Shown: in pieces, positions 37,731 to 46,875 of the stretch | Position numbering within the stretch: position 1 is the first letter of the stretch | Layout of the letters: each line of letters starts with the position of its first letter | NCBI GenBank assembly: GCA_030849065.1 | Contig: JASAON010001593.1 | Location: 1-64,000, forward strand | Source: Jaenimonas drosophilae | Lineage: Eukaryota > Euglenozoa > Kinetoplastea > Trypanosomatida > Trypanosomatidae | Length of the DNA stretch: 64,000 nucleotides | Direction of reading: 5' to 3' | Translations under genes and position numbers: made by a program | Notes under the pieces: generated by a model | What the model saw: the letters and a program-made list of their open reading frames with translations, nothing else | What the model was told of the DNA's origin: nothing | Database searches by the model: none

Positions 37731-39605
37731 TCAAAACGCATGAAGTTTCTGCAGTGGGGCTGATCTGTACTGCATCGTGCCTGCTTTTTCACCTGCCATG
37801 GCATCAACACAGTCATTGTATGAGCATTGTGTGGCAACTTCTCTTAGCTGTCGCGCTTCAGCCAAGCGGCTTTCCTCCAGTAATTGCTGTAACCCCATTT
37901 CTAAACACGCAATCCGTTCATTCAAGGCGGTGTTGCTGCACTTCACACTCCCCAAATTACCGTTCAGTTGGTTAACTGCACTGGAAGCATACTCTTGCGT
38001 TTGATGTATGTGTTGTTCTAGGTGATCTATTTCACTCCCCAGCTGTTGTTGAAATCCTCTCCGGTGGCTGTCAGCACGCTGTCGCGCACTGTCCACGGTA
38101 GACTGAATGGCCGCCATAATTCGATTCAATTCAGCAGTTCCATTTCCTCGTCGATCCTCCGCATCTGCGTCTATGCGCTGTTTTAGTAGTTGGGCAAACT
38201 GTTGCGCTTCTGGAGCAGGTGCTGAACGTTTAGCTCGCTGATCCGTAGTTGCTATCGATTTGCCTGGGGAGATTGGGTGCCGCTCTGGTGTTCGCGTCCA
38301 CCTCTTCCCTTCAGCAGCGGCAGCATTAACCACCTCCAGAGTCGAATTCGCATCGCCATCTGGTTCTGGGCCAGTCGCATCAACGGGACAGCTCCTGCGT
38401 TTCGTCCCTATGACATCCGTTGCTCCGACTTTGACTGCCTGAATCCGTTGTTCTCGAGTTCTGATCTGAAGTGCAGCAACAATCCATTGTTTTACCGATG
38501 ACTGCTTGAACGCATTTAGCCGAGAAGCAGTCATGTGTAGTGTCACTGTGTCCATACCTGGTGTGTGGCTAAGAAGCGCCTCCAGCTTAACCGGAAATTC
38601 CTCAAGCCTGACCAGGATTCTGCCATCTTTGCCGAGAGTCACTGAACGAATAATACAGTACGGAATGGTAATATTGTCTGCATTAGATGTGGTGATCATG
38701 ATGGTCATGAAATGTGGCGTGAAAAAGGCGTCGGTGACTTCAGTCAAAACAGTCTCTCCAGCTGCTACGGGGCCCAACTTGAAGTGGAGTACATCGGCTC
38801 GGTTTGCGTTCATCGCTTCTACAGCAGCAGCCATACGAGGAAGCAACGTACTATCGTTTGGCAAATCACGTAGATGCTGCACCGTCTTACCAGGCATCAC
38901 AACTTCGAGCGAATCCAGCAGCCCCTTCTTTTGCCGCGATAGACGAAATAGCAGTTCCACGCACTGAAGTTGGAAAAACACGTCCACTGAAGCAACACAG
39001 CATTCACCGATTAGCGCAACTTGTGAAAGGCGCTGCTTGTTTGCCTTAGACCCTTTGACTAGGTTGATGAGGGCTGTGGCAGCTGCTCGTTGAACATGGA
39101 AATGGTGCGCTGCTGCATCGGCATTAGTTCGTATCTGCTCAAAGATACTCAATAAGGTAGATAGGAACACAGATCCGCAGCTATCTCTGATTGCCTCACC
39201 ATCACACAAGCTGCTTACCACTTGCGTGATTTCCGTGACGCCAGTGCTATGTAATGGAAGCCCTCCATTCTCAACAACGGAAGTAAACAAAGAATGAATT
39301 GTCTGCAATAGCTGGCCATCTAATGCAAAAGTTTTAATGCCCTCTTCATAGGATGCCTCGTTCCGTGAGAGACCCTCAGACATCAGTCTGAAAAGAGCAG
39401 CAAATGCATCCTCCTCACGGGCGGCAAGGGCCTCTTCAGCTCGAAGGAGTAGGAAGCTACTTTCGTGAAATATGCTCGAAATCTCCAAGTCATCTAGTGG
39501 TTCCGGCCTTCTTAGCACTGCGTCTACAGCATCTGACAATGCACCGAGTGGCTGCCCGATGATGTCGTGCATGTTCACGCAATTCTTCGTCGGAAGGCGA
39601 CCCAT
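37731..39605 (-). CDS. SYCP2/KKT17-18-like protein (helical repeats, PH-like domain, coiled coil)
   Basis: A 624-residue protein with three parts. Residues about 25-280 are helical and repeat-like (ALFRLMSEGL, ATALINLVKGS, VELLFRLSRQKKGLL), compatible with ARM/HEAT. Residues about 285-390 form a PH-like beta-rich domain (VLTEVTDAFFTPHFMTIMITT, IPYCIIRSVTLGKDGRILVRL). The C-terminus is a long coiled coil (LGSEIDHLEQHIHQTQ, ERIACLEMGLQQLLEES). This order is that of the synaptonemal-complex protein SYCP2 and of the kinetoplastid kinetochore proteins KKT17/KKT18, reported as SYCP2 relatives. The identity is inference from architecture. The upstream TTG at 39617 is not a start; the first ATG is at 39605, preceded by a TTTTTGTACTTAG acceptor. 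Confidence 0.65.
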   Translation of the reverse strand: MGRLPTKNCVNMHDIIGQPLGALSDAVDAVLRRPEPLDDLEISSIFHESSFLLLRAEEALAAREEDAFAALFRLMSEGLSRNEASYEEGIKTFALDGQLLQTIHSLFTSVVENGGLPLHSTGVTEITQVVSSLCDGEAIRDSCGSVFLSTLLSIFEQIRTNADAAAHHFHVQRAAATALINLVKGSKANKQRLSQVALIGECCVASVDVFFQLQCVELLFRLSRQKKGLLDSLEVVMPGKTVQHLRDLPNDSTLLPRMAAAVEAMNANRADVLHFKLGPVAAGETVLTEVTDAFFTPHFMTIMITTSNADNITIPYCIIRSVTLGKDGRILVRLEEFPVKLEALLSHTPGMDTVTLHMTASRLNAFKQSSVKQWIVAALQIRTREQRIQAVKVGATDVIGTKRRSCPVDATGPEPDGDANSTLEVVNAAAAEGKRWTRTPERHPISPGKSIATTDQRAKRSAPAPEAQQFAQLLKQRIDADAEDRRGNGTAELNRIMAAIQSTVDSARQRADSHRRGFQQQLGSEIDHLEQHIHQTQEYASSAVNQLNGNLGSVKCSNTALNERIACLEMGLQQLLEESRLAEARQLREVATQCSYNDCVDAMAGEKAGTMQYRSAPLQKLHAF

Positions 39606-40807
39606 GATGCTCCTCAACGTCTAAGTACAAAAATAGGAATCAGGAATGCAATTTTGGTAGCAGCAACCAGAAAGGATGTTCTATTTTGTCCACCACGAGC
39701 AGAGTTGTAATCATCAGTTCTTGTACAACAACGTCAGCAGGATGGGAAATTGAATAACCCAGAATCCACCTCCAACAAACGACAGAGAGGTAATAGTAGC
39801 AGTAGGATATTGTAATTAGATTACTTGGTCGTAAAATGTGGTGTGAGGGAGCGTTACCGAATGATGTTTGGCCAGATCCAATGAGTGCGTCCTCTGTCAG
39901 ATTGATCTGGGCAAATCGAAATAGATAGCCATCTCCGCCCACATGAGCATGAGTCGCACCACGAGGTGGTTTGCGCTACGGTGTGCTATGGTACGAAGAA
40001 AGGGGCCTAATATCTGCTACTAAAAAAAAATCGGGCCTCCGGATGCGCAGCTGCCAAAGAATCGTGTGGCAACGGCTAAGCACTCGTGCCCAAGTTAGTA
40101 CATCGTCTGGAAAGTGCTCTCATCTGAAACTCCTCGCGTTGAGAGAAGAGTACTCAATCCTGATGAGCCCTCCGAAATGTCTCCGCGATGGGCACCCTGG
40201 TACTGGCTCATGGGCTATGGGTGCGGATTGGTAGATTGTCTATGTCAGATTGATGCAAGAAACAAAAGGAAATGGGTGTAGTTTAAAGATGCGCAGTAGA
40301 TGTGATGACAAATTTCACTATGTCGCTTTGCAAGCGCAGTGCGCTCTCAGCCCTTCTCATGAAAAATTTGATGAGTACGTGCAGAGATTGATTTCTATTT
40401 CCCATTCGCAGTTCAGCACAACCATCAGCTCTAAACAAACAAAAAAAGAGGAGATTTTCGCCACATCATCTCTGTTCTCATATTACATGATCGCGCCGCA
40501 CCACTTTCCACATTCCGAGCAATTTTGTTCAATCGAAACAAGTCTACGTGAGTGGAGCGATAGCGCGGTGGGGTCCTCCGATGAAGTTCTCACCTAACTC
40601 CGAAAAAGACCTGAAAGCCAAAGTCCAGCTGAGGAGCACTGGAACAAAGGCAATAGACTCAGGTATGGTACATCGCAATGGGGGCATCGGGAAACCGATT
40701 CTTTCACGGCGGTGCGCTGCAGCGCTGAAGTCATCCATCCCGTGGGCAAACTATTCAAGAGTTGAGAGCTCACCACGTTCGGTAAAGAGAAGAATGTCAT
40801 ACGAACA
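39606..40807. other. Long intergenic region with splice signals
   Basis: 1.2 kb without a supported gene. On the minus strand a T-run followed by AG (GATTTTTTTTTAGTAGC, near 40017-40030) and a second pyrimidine tract (near 40440-40455) look like acceptors far upstream of the 39605 start. A closer acceptor sits 10-20 bases before that ATG. A 100-codon frame at 39640-39942 begins with GTG and has no internal ATG in a sensible place, so it is not called. A non-coding RNA cannot be excluded. Confidence 0.5.
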
Positions 40808-41749
40808 CTAGTTTTTGTACACGCAACTCTCATATGTGGGCACCATGTATTTAATGTTGATGTAGGCATCTTCGCCTCCGTGGACTTCCAGTAGCTGAAG
40901 CGTTTCGTTTACCAAATCCCCTACATCATCGCGCTTCCGCTGGCCAAAGTCCATTGCATCACCCTTCGCATGCTTCTTGTGGAAGCTCTTGAAAAGGTTA
41001 AACATGGGCAGGATTTGGCGGTAGTATGGTACCAATGCCTCACCAATGAGCTCTCCACTAACTACGAGCTGCTGGATGATGCGCAAGGTGGCGCACACAA
41101 TATCGGGATGGCGAGTGTTCAGTGCGGTCTTTATGGGAATAATCAGCTGGGGAATGGTGGGAAGAATCTTTGGGCCTCCGGCTTCCAACAAGTCCAGGCA
41201 TCCTTGACGTGCGAAGAACATGTATGGCTCCTCAGTCTCGCGGATGCCGTCAAAGAACAGAGGTAAATAATGATGGTAATCCAGCTTCTCAACAGGCACA
41301 TTCCACTTAATCGTAGGGCGACTGTGATGCTCAATGACAAATGGAAAGTCACCACGGTCATAGTAGCGGCGAAACTCGGTTGTCGGAATCACACGACGCT
41401 TGAATGCTCCAGCGCGTGGGGGATTACTGTTTCCTGAGCCATTCACAGAGAATGCCTCGTCGCATGTTGCCTTCGGTCTACCCTTGCGAAGTGAGCTGGA
41501 AGCACCACCAAACCCACGCTTGGTGCCCTCGTAGGGAAAACGTACTCCAGTTACACCATTCAGCTTAACGTTGTTGTTGCACTCACCAGCACCGCCAACT
41601 GCCTCTATCGATGTACTGGCCTTAGGCCGCTTTACCTCGTAGCCAGGGGGAAATGCTCCGAACGGACTCTTTCCCGCCGCCTTGTTGTACTTGCGCTGGA
41701 TGGGGTCCTTCTTTGTCCCCTTAACTATGGGCTGAATCTCGTAGCTCAT
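40808..41749 (-). CDS. PACRG: PACRG, axonemal doublet inner-junction protein
   Basis: A 313-residue protein. The first 110 residues are basic and disordered. From residue about 115 it matches parkin co-regulated gene product along its length: RRYYDRGDFPFVIEH, IKWNVPVEKLDYHHYLPLFFDGIRE, GGPKILPTIPQLIIPIK and NTRHPDIVCATLRIIQQL, ending in the family VPTYESCV-like tail. PACRG joins the A- and B-tubules of flagellar microtubule doublets and supports motility; trypanosomes usually have two paralogues. The frame extends to a TTG at 41764, so the ATG at 41749 is used. Confidence 0.95.
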   Translation of the reverse strand: MSYEIQPIVKGTKKDPIQRKYNKAAGKSPFGAFPPGYEVKRPKASTSIEAVGGAGECNNNVKLNGVTGVRFPYEGTKRGFGGASSSLRKGRPKATCDEAFSVNGSGNSNPPRAGAFKRRVIPTTEFRRYYDRGDFPFVIEHHSRPTIKWNVPVEKLDYHHYLPLFFDGIRETEEPYMFFARQGCLDLLEAGGPKILPTIPQLIIPIKTALNTRHPDIVCATLRIIQQLVVSGELIGEALVPYYRQILPMFNLFKSFHKKHAKGDAMDFGQRKRDDVGDLVNETLQLLEVHGGEDAYINIKYMVPTYESCVYKN

Positions 41750-41994
41750 GGTATCTTGTTGCAACGTGCGTCAAAGTGTTACCTGAGCGTATAGAATACG
41801 TGTGCAGAAGTGACACGCACAATCCGTTTCCCAATGCAAAACTAGGGAGAAATTATTAGAATGGAGAAAGAGCAAGGCAATGAGCACAAGATAAACCTGC
41901 TGGTCAACTCCCAAATAGATAGCATGAACTCCACGTGAAAGAATCGCTTAACGGTGAAAAGAGCAGCTGAGTGCTGCACAGTTAGTTAATCTGT

Positions 41995-43110
41995 TTACTC
42001 ACTAGCGTCTGCTTTTTCGCCCATGAGAGCAGCAACATCAACCCCCTTTGCTATTAGTTGCTTAAGCTTTGTTTTGTGCTTGTTGCTATTGACGTGCTCA
42101 GTGTATTGATTCGTTGATTTAAACTGCTTTTTACATGCAGCACAGCTGAAAACCGTCGACTGTTTATCGTCATTATCCCCCTCAAGCATGGCAAATCCGC
42201 TCATGTTACCACACCCTCCTGCTTTCAGAGACTCTTTGGCCTGACGGTCTTTCTCATAGAGCAAATCAATAGTAGTACCATCCAAAGCCTCGCCTCTTGA
42301 TAGTCGCTCTGCGTCTTCACGGGCCTCGCGCTCAGCAGCCTCGGCCCAAATTCTCTTGTTTGCCTCATGCCTTCTCTTTTGTCGTTCAGCATTCTTCCTT
42401 TCTTGATCTAACTGTCGTGCAGACTCTTCAGCCTCTTGTCGCTCCAGCTCTGCCTTCACGCGAGGATCTCTTCGGTAGACAAAATTTGCCAGGTTTTGCA
42501 CAGTTTGTACGTACTCTTTCTTCGCGCCGCTTCTTGCTTTCTGATTGATCCTCTCCGCAGTGCGGCGAGAGTAACGGTCTTCCATTTCGTTGGCTTTGTA
42601 TTCATCCTTCCATGCAAAGTTCTTTTCAGTGCTGATATTTTTCCAATGCCCATAAAAACGTTGTGTTTCCGCCCAGCTACTTTCGCTATTGCCAAATGCT
42701 GGCCAGCTCTTCGCAGAGTTACTATAGTCGCTCTCCTCCTCCACAAGCGTTTCGAAAACCTTTCTATAGACTGAAAAAAAGCCACCTTCGTCATCGCCGA
42801 ATCCTTCGTAGCAGCTGGATGTAAAGTACTCATAGAGGTTGAGATCATCTGGGTCACAACCCTCTCCGTTGTCACCGCGAAGAATAGACTCACGATGAGA
42901 ATCATACCAAGCCCGTTCCTCTGTATTGCTAAGAATTGAGTAGGCGTTCTGCACCTCTTTGAACTTTATCGCAGCTTCCTCTTGGTTTCCATAGTTTTTG
43001 TCTGGGTGGTAAATGAGTGACTTCTTTTTGTAGGCACTACGGATTTCATCAAACGTAGATTTTCGATCGACATCCAGCACTTCATAATAGCACCGGCGTC
43101 GCTCAGTCAT
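41995..43110 (-). CDS. JJJ1/DNAJC21-like J-domain protein with C2H2 zinc finger
   Basis: A 371-residue protein. Residues 6-75 are a J domain (YYEVLDVDRKSTFDEIRSAYK, with the HPD motif in YHPDKNYG). A GFFSVYRKVFETL block and a charged helical region rich in Glu, Arg and Lys follow. Near residue 320 FSCAACKKQFKSTNQYTEHVNSNKH is a C2H2 finger of the U1-like type. This is the JJJ1/DNAJC21 architecture; those proteins stimulate Hsp70 to recycle factors such as Arx1 from pre-60S ribosomes. Eukaryotic-wide conservation makes the assignment firm. Confidence 0.9.
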   Translation of the reverse strand: MTERRRCYYEVLDVDRKSTFDEIRSAYKKKSLIYHPDKNYGNQEEAAIKFKEVQNAYSILSNTEERAWYDSHRESILRGDNGEGCDPDDLNLYEYFTSSCYEGFGDDEGGFFSVYRKVFETLVEEESDYSNSAKSWPAFGNSESSWAETQRFYGHWKNISTEKNFAWKDEYKANEMEDRYSRRTAERINQKARSGAKKEYVQTVQNLANFVYRRDPRVKAELERQEAEESARQLDQERKNAERQKRRHEANKRIWAEAAEREAREDAERLSRGEALDGTTIDLLYEKDRQAKESLKAGGCGNMSGFAMLEGDNDDKQSTVFSCAACKKQFKSTNQYTEHVNSNKHKTKLKQLIAKGVDVAALMGEKADASE

Positions 43111-43229
43111 TTTTTTTCAGGAAGCAAGCTGAAAGAATCATAGAGCGAGAACGAAAGCAATGTTAACATTGGGAGCTCAAGCACAGCCAATAAACGTAAG
43201 TATCGCAGAGGAGTGAGAGAACAAATAAA

Positions 43230-44954
43230 TTATGCAACAACTGAATCAACAAGATCTCTTCCATTGGAAAGACCTGTAGAGATGACAATAATAGTCTGCC
43301 TCTTTGAGGCTCTCAGCCGCTCATTCAGGAAGCGCACAGCGCTGAGTTCGGATGAAGTAATACCCCCAACGACAAATAGCAGTATCAAGTTTGCTTTGGA
43401 AGCATCCACTGAGCTGTGCAGAATCCTCTTAGCACCAGCGATAGCATCCAGCTTACTGTTGGCGCTCGGTCCATCAAGTAGCGCTTCCACCAACTTGACC
43501 AACAATGGCGTATAGCCGTTATAGAACTGACTCATGTCCCCAAGTTCACTGTCAGCTCCAGCGCCGCTCCACAAACGAAACTTTTTCCGAAGAAATGGAT
43601 ACTTCGAAGTTCCCCTATCACTACGACAGAGCAATCCGCACTCCTCAAGGCGTGCAAGCGATACTAGCATGAGTGGAATGCCATAGGAAAGCATCAGAGC
43701 CTCTCGAATGATTTCATAATCCTTTGGCTTCAGTCCGCTGTTGACGACAGAATAAAGGCAGAGTAACCGAAGGACGGAGTTCAGGCTCTCCTTTCTATGA
43801 ATACACTCCTCGATGTACTCCAGCACATCCTTGTCATCGACTTGCTGAACGATCGAGTTCTCAATGAGAATTCTTTTTCGAAACGCACTATTCTGAGACG
43901 CCTTCCCCAGCTCGTGAGCAATAGCGTAATGCAAGCCAATTTGCTTGTGCAGCTCCTGGACCTCTGGAAGTGTTTTCACAAACTCTTTTAGCTGCTTCAA
44001 CTCATTCACTTCTGCCCGCTGATCGTACTTCTGCTTCACCCACAGCGACTTTTGGTACAGGGCAGCTCCTACTGAGGAGAGATTCCTGGCGCGTATCTCA
44101 GCGAACACTTTATCTTCGCTATCGAGAACAATGGACTCCCTCTGATCAGATCCCTCACCGACAGGGAATGGAAACTGAGCCTCACAACAGTCAATTCCAA
44201 ATTGATCATCTATGAGACCTTCATAAGTAAGCTGCGACATCAGCGGAGTGACAAGGTCAACGGTACGGTCAATCAGAAAAAGGGAGTCGACCTGGCACGT
44301 AATGTCAGAGGCACCGCCAACATCTTCTTCCATACGCTTCAGTAGATCCACTACCTGACATGAAAAATCCCCTTTTGCGACAATGTTTGCAAACTGGCCG
44401 TATCGTGTTGCCTGCAACTTCAACAGCAGCCGCGAAATCCAGTGCTTCATATCAGAACAATCACTTAAAAAGCATCTACGGAACGAGCATGGTAATGACA
44501 TCTGGAAGAAGTCTTCCTCTAGCTCAACCAAGTCCAGGTCGAAACTACTTACTTGTACTAGCAGAGGCAAATGAAGATCGGCGAGCCTCCTCTGAAGATA
44601 GTTCTCTGTCAACAGCGTCTTCTCGGGTATGAAATATACCCTCGCAGTTATGTGGGGAAAACGACTTGAGAGGGAGCAGATCTGATCCACGAGTGACTGC
44701 ACGACATCAAAAGCTGTGTGAGCGAAGAAAAACAAATGTGCAGCACCCTCACAGGATGAGCTATCACCCAGAGAACGAATGGCGAGAATGTCGCTTCTGT
44801 GGCCAAAGACATCCTCAAGTAGGTGGAGTCGTTTGAGGGACATCAAAACAGCCTTCTCCAAAATGATTATCTTTTCTCCTATGGCCGTCTTGTCCCACTC
44901 TGCAGTAACGGCCAATAAGTCATACTTCACGGATTTATGAAAAACGCTACTCAT
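43230..44954 (-). CDS. VPS33: VPS33, Sec1/Munc18-family tethering subunit
   Basis: A 574-residue soluble protein of the Sec1/Munc18 family. Diagnostic blocks are DSLFLIDRTVDLVTPLMSQLTYEGLIDDQFGI, the LNSVLRLLCLYSVVNSGLK helix, the EIIREALMLSYG block and the closing VVGGITSSELSAVRFL. The TYEGLIDD and GGIT parts are those of VPS33 rather than Sly1, Vps45 or Sec1. VPS33 binds SNAREs in the HOPS and CORVET complexes for endosome-lysosome fusion. No membrane segment is present. The ATG at 44954 opens the frame and gives an N-terminus close to the family start. Confidence 0.88.
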   Translation of the reverse strand: MSSVFHKSVKYDLLAVTAEWDKTAIGEKIIILEKAVLMSLKRLHLLEDVFGHRSDILAIRSLGDSSSCEGAAHLFFFAHTAFDVVQSLVDQICSLSSRFPHITARVYFIPEKTLLTENYLQRRLADLHLPLLVQVSSFDLDLVELEEDFFQMSLPCSFRRCFLSDCSDMKHWISRLLLKLQATRYGQFANIVAKGDFSCQVVDLLKRMEEDVGGASDITCQVDSLFLIDRTVDLVTPLMSQLTYEGLIDDQFGIDCCEAQFPFPVGEGSDQRESIVLDSEDKVFAEIRARNLSSVGAALYQKSLWVKQKYDQRAEVNELKQLKEFVKTLPEVQELHKQIGLHYAIAHELGKASQNSAFRKRILIENSIVQQVDDKDVLEYIEECIHRKESLNSVLRLLCLYSVVNSGLKPKDYEIIREALMLSYGIPLMLVSLARLEECGLLCRSDRGTSKYPFLRKKFRLWSGAGADSELGDMSQFYNGYTPLLVKLVEALLDGPSANSKLDAIAGAKRILHSSVDASKANLILLFVVGGITSSELSAVRFLNERLRASKRQTIIVISTGLSNGRDLVDSVVA

Positions 44955-45070
44955 TGAAACTTCTCATTGAAGCGTCCAGAAAAAAGGAAAGGGAGTTTAG
45001 CTTGCAGGTACCTCTCCGTTTGGCTTACATGTGGAGACTGTTGTATCGGTTGCGCTTCGATGTTTGGTTG

Positions 45071-46387
45071 TTAACTGGTGATCCACCTTACAGAACCCAC
45101 AACAAGAGTCAGCTTTTCCGATGGAAAAGTGTGGTGCGTCGTTGTCAAAAAAACGACACCACTTGGGTCCATTGATTGAATGCGCACATATGCCAGAGGA
45201 CAACTTTTAAGAGCACTATTACCATGTGTTGTTGCGTAAAGAGCGCCAATACAGCCAATAATACCTTCTCGCTCATCAGCGGCCACGTTGCTTAGAGCCG
45301 CTTGTCCATTTTCATCCTTTGGGACCAAAATGGTTAAGCTGGAAAAAGGTTTAGCCCATTGTGAAGGATGAAGTTGTACTGCCCCCGAGCCATAGAAATA
45401 CTCACTGATCTTTTGTGAAACACAACTTTCAGGAGAGGACACCATCGCAAAGGAATGGCTTTGTGAAATGCGATCGACGGAAACTTTTCTGGATGCTCCA
45501 TCGAGCTGAGAGCATCTATGAGACAGCTTGTGAAACATAAAGTTGTCTCCCACGCAAATAATGTTTGTTGCATTGTACCGCTGTGCAATATCCATTACGA
45601 AATTCACTCCAGAGTTATCTTTCAATTCTGGCAAAACGATAATCGATCCGCTCGACGAATATATATCGTCAGCGTGTTTCGAGAAGCGCTCCGTCATCGT
45701 ATTCAGAAGTTGTTCACAGTAATTGACATACACCGAGTTCATTGAGAATCCTTCATTGGTGTGACGCTGTGAATCCAAGCTGCCAGAAAAATAGGTAACT
45801 GATATGAGTGATAGAGAGAGCACTTCATCAATGGTGATTGGAAACTCAACAACTGCTGCCCCAATTGTTCCAGGTATCCCAATCATTTGTTGGGCGCTGC
45901 AGTCGAGATCGACAAGCATGGGTTTCCACCCGGACCGCGCAGCGTAGCTGCAGAGAGTTCTTGCAATATGGTTTTTCCCAGATGAATTGCTACCGCATAC
46001 CAAAGTGATGGGGCCACTGGATGTAGATGCCTCTGCTTCCGTACGTAGTAGTTGAAGTAGGCAATGGTACTCTACCAGCGGTCTGATAATGGACCGTGTT
46101 GCCGGGACAAATACATTCGCAATTAGTTGAGCTGACCCTTCTACAACGACTGTTGCAGCAGACCAAGCGAAAAGCCACACAAAACTGCCAGGGAGCAAGT
46201 GATAAGGAACGTCAACGACAAGCGGCGCACCAAACGCATCGACTCTAGCCTCATAACCACCCATGGAAGATTGGAGTTTTACTGTCGCCGAGCATCGTGG
46301 TTCACTCGCAGGAACGAAAAAGCAAACTTCTCCATCGGTTGCAAGTGGGACTGCTATACTCTGCAGCTGTGCTCCCACTTCAGACAT
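45071..46387 (-). CDS. CLP1: CLP1-like mRNA cleavage/polyadenylation factor
   Basis: A 438-residue protein. A beta-rich N-terminal domain precedes a P-loop GSNSSGKNHIARTLC, then LVDLDCSAQQMIGIPGTIGAAVVE, the CLP1 hallmark VDLDxxQ...PGTxxA. A C-terminal domain with the HTFPSEKLTLVVGSVRWI end completes the CLP1 architecture. The P-loop reads GKN where active polynucleotide kinases have GKS/T, so activity is doubtful, as in fungal CLP1. CLP1 is part of cleavage factor IIm, which in kinetoplastids acts in coupled polyadenylation and trans-splicing. The frame extends to 46471, but a pyrimidine tract and AG just upstream of the ATG at 46387 decide the start. It is the first gene of the minus-strand cluster. 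Confidence 0.82.
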   Translation of the reverse strand: MSEVGAQLQSIAVPLATDGEVCFFVPASEPRCSATVKLQSSMGGYEARVDAFGAPLVVDVPYHLLPGSFVWLFAWSAATVVVEGSAQLIANVFVPATRSIIRPLVEYHCLLQLLRTEAEASTSSGPITLVCGSNSSGKNHIARTLCSYAARSGWKPMLVDLDCSAQQMIGIPGTIGAAVVEFPITIDEVLSLSLISVTYFSGSLDSQRHTNEGFSMNSVYVNYCEQLLNTMTERFSKHADDIYSSSGSIIVLPELKDNSGVNFVMDIAQRYNATNIICVGDNFMFHKLSHRCSQLDGASRKVSVDRISQSHSFAMVSSPESCVSQKISEYFYGSGAVQLHPSQWAKPFSSLTILVPKDENGQAALSNVAADEREGIIGCIGALYATTHGNSALKSCPLAYVRIQSMDPSGVVFLTTTHHTFPSEKLTLVVGSVRWITS

Positions 46388-46875
46388 TCTACAAATCAAC
46401 CTATAAGACTTAGCAGAGAAGAGCATGGATTCGTTTTTTGTGAAGTACAGTAACCAGCGAACGCCTTGCAATTATACGCGCCAATATCTGAAGAAGTGAA
46501 ATTTACCCTCCCCGCACCCCGCGCCACCGCACTGGCCGCGCCAAAACGGGGGGGGACAAAGTTTGTTCCTCCCCCCCCCCCAATGAATACGCACCGAAGA
46601 ACTGGGACCACCCCTCACACAGCCCCTTGGGGCTATCGCGAAAACCAAGGGGGGGGGGGCAGTCAGTTCAATGATGCCAGCTGCTCTTGGCAAAACGCTT
46701 TTTCGGCGGTGCGTCACCCATCGCCCGGGGACACCTATGTGATTTCACTGTAACGAAAGCTACTGTCTACTGATAATCGCTACGCCACAGACATTTCTCG
46801 CGTTTGTGGTTACGAGAATGGGCTTACTATTATATGTTGGCTTTTTTTCTTAATTTCTCTCGTTTAGTTCTCAAG
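46388..46875. promoter_or_regulatory. Divergent strand-switch region, probable transcription start
   Basis: The minus-strand cluster begins on the left (CLP1) and the plus-strand cluster on the right. The roughly 490-base interval has homopolymer tracts of 8 G, 11 C and 11 G, and a GC-rich patch at about 46505-46545. In kinetoplastids such divergent regions start polycistronic RNA polymerase II transcription and are marked by histone variants; G/C tracts are known from those of Leishmania and Trypanosoma. No gene was found inside. The start at 46876 follows a CT-rich tract ending in TTTAG at about 46866. Confidence 0.75.
46548..46659. repeat. G8, C11 and G11 homopolymer tracts in the strand-switch region
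   Basis: A run of 8 G at 46548-46555, 11 C at 46571-46581 and 11 G at 46649-46659. Between the last two lies AGCCCC-TT-GGGGCT, a short inverted repeat at about 46621-46634. The C and G tracts are mutually complementary and could form a hairpin or G-quadruplex. They lie between two divergent gene clusters. Confidence 0.8.

Noticed and set aside
39640..39942. A 100-codon minus-strand frame in the 1.2-kb gap
   Set aside because: It starts at GTG, has no useful internal ATG and no recognisable protein features.
46466..46753. Plus- and minus-strand frames through the G/C tracts
   Set aside because: They translate homopolymers into Pro and Gly runs with no domain and lie in the strand-switch region.
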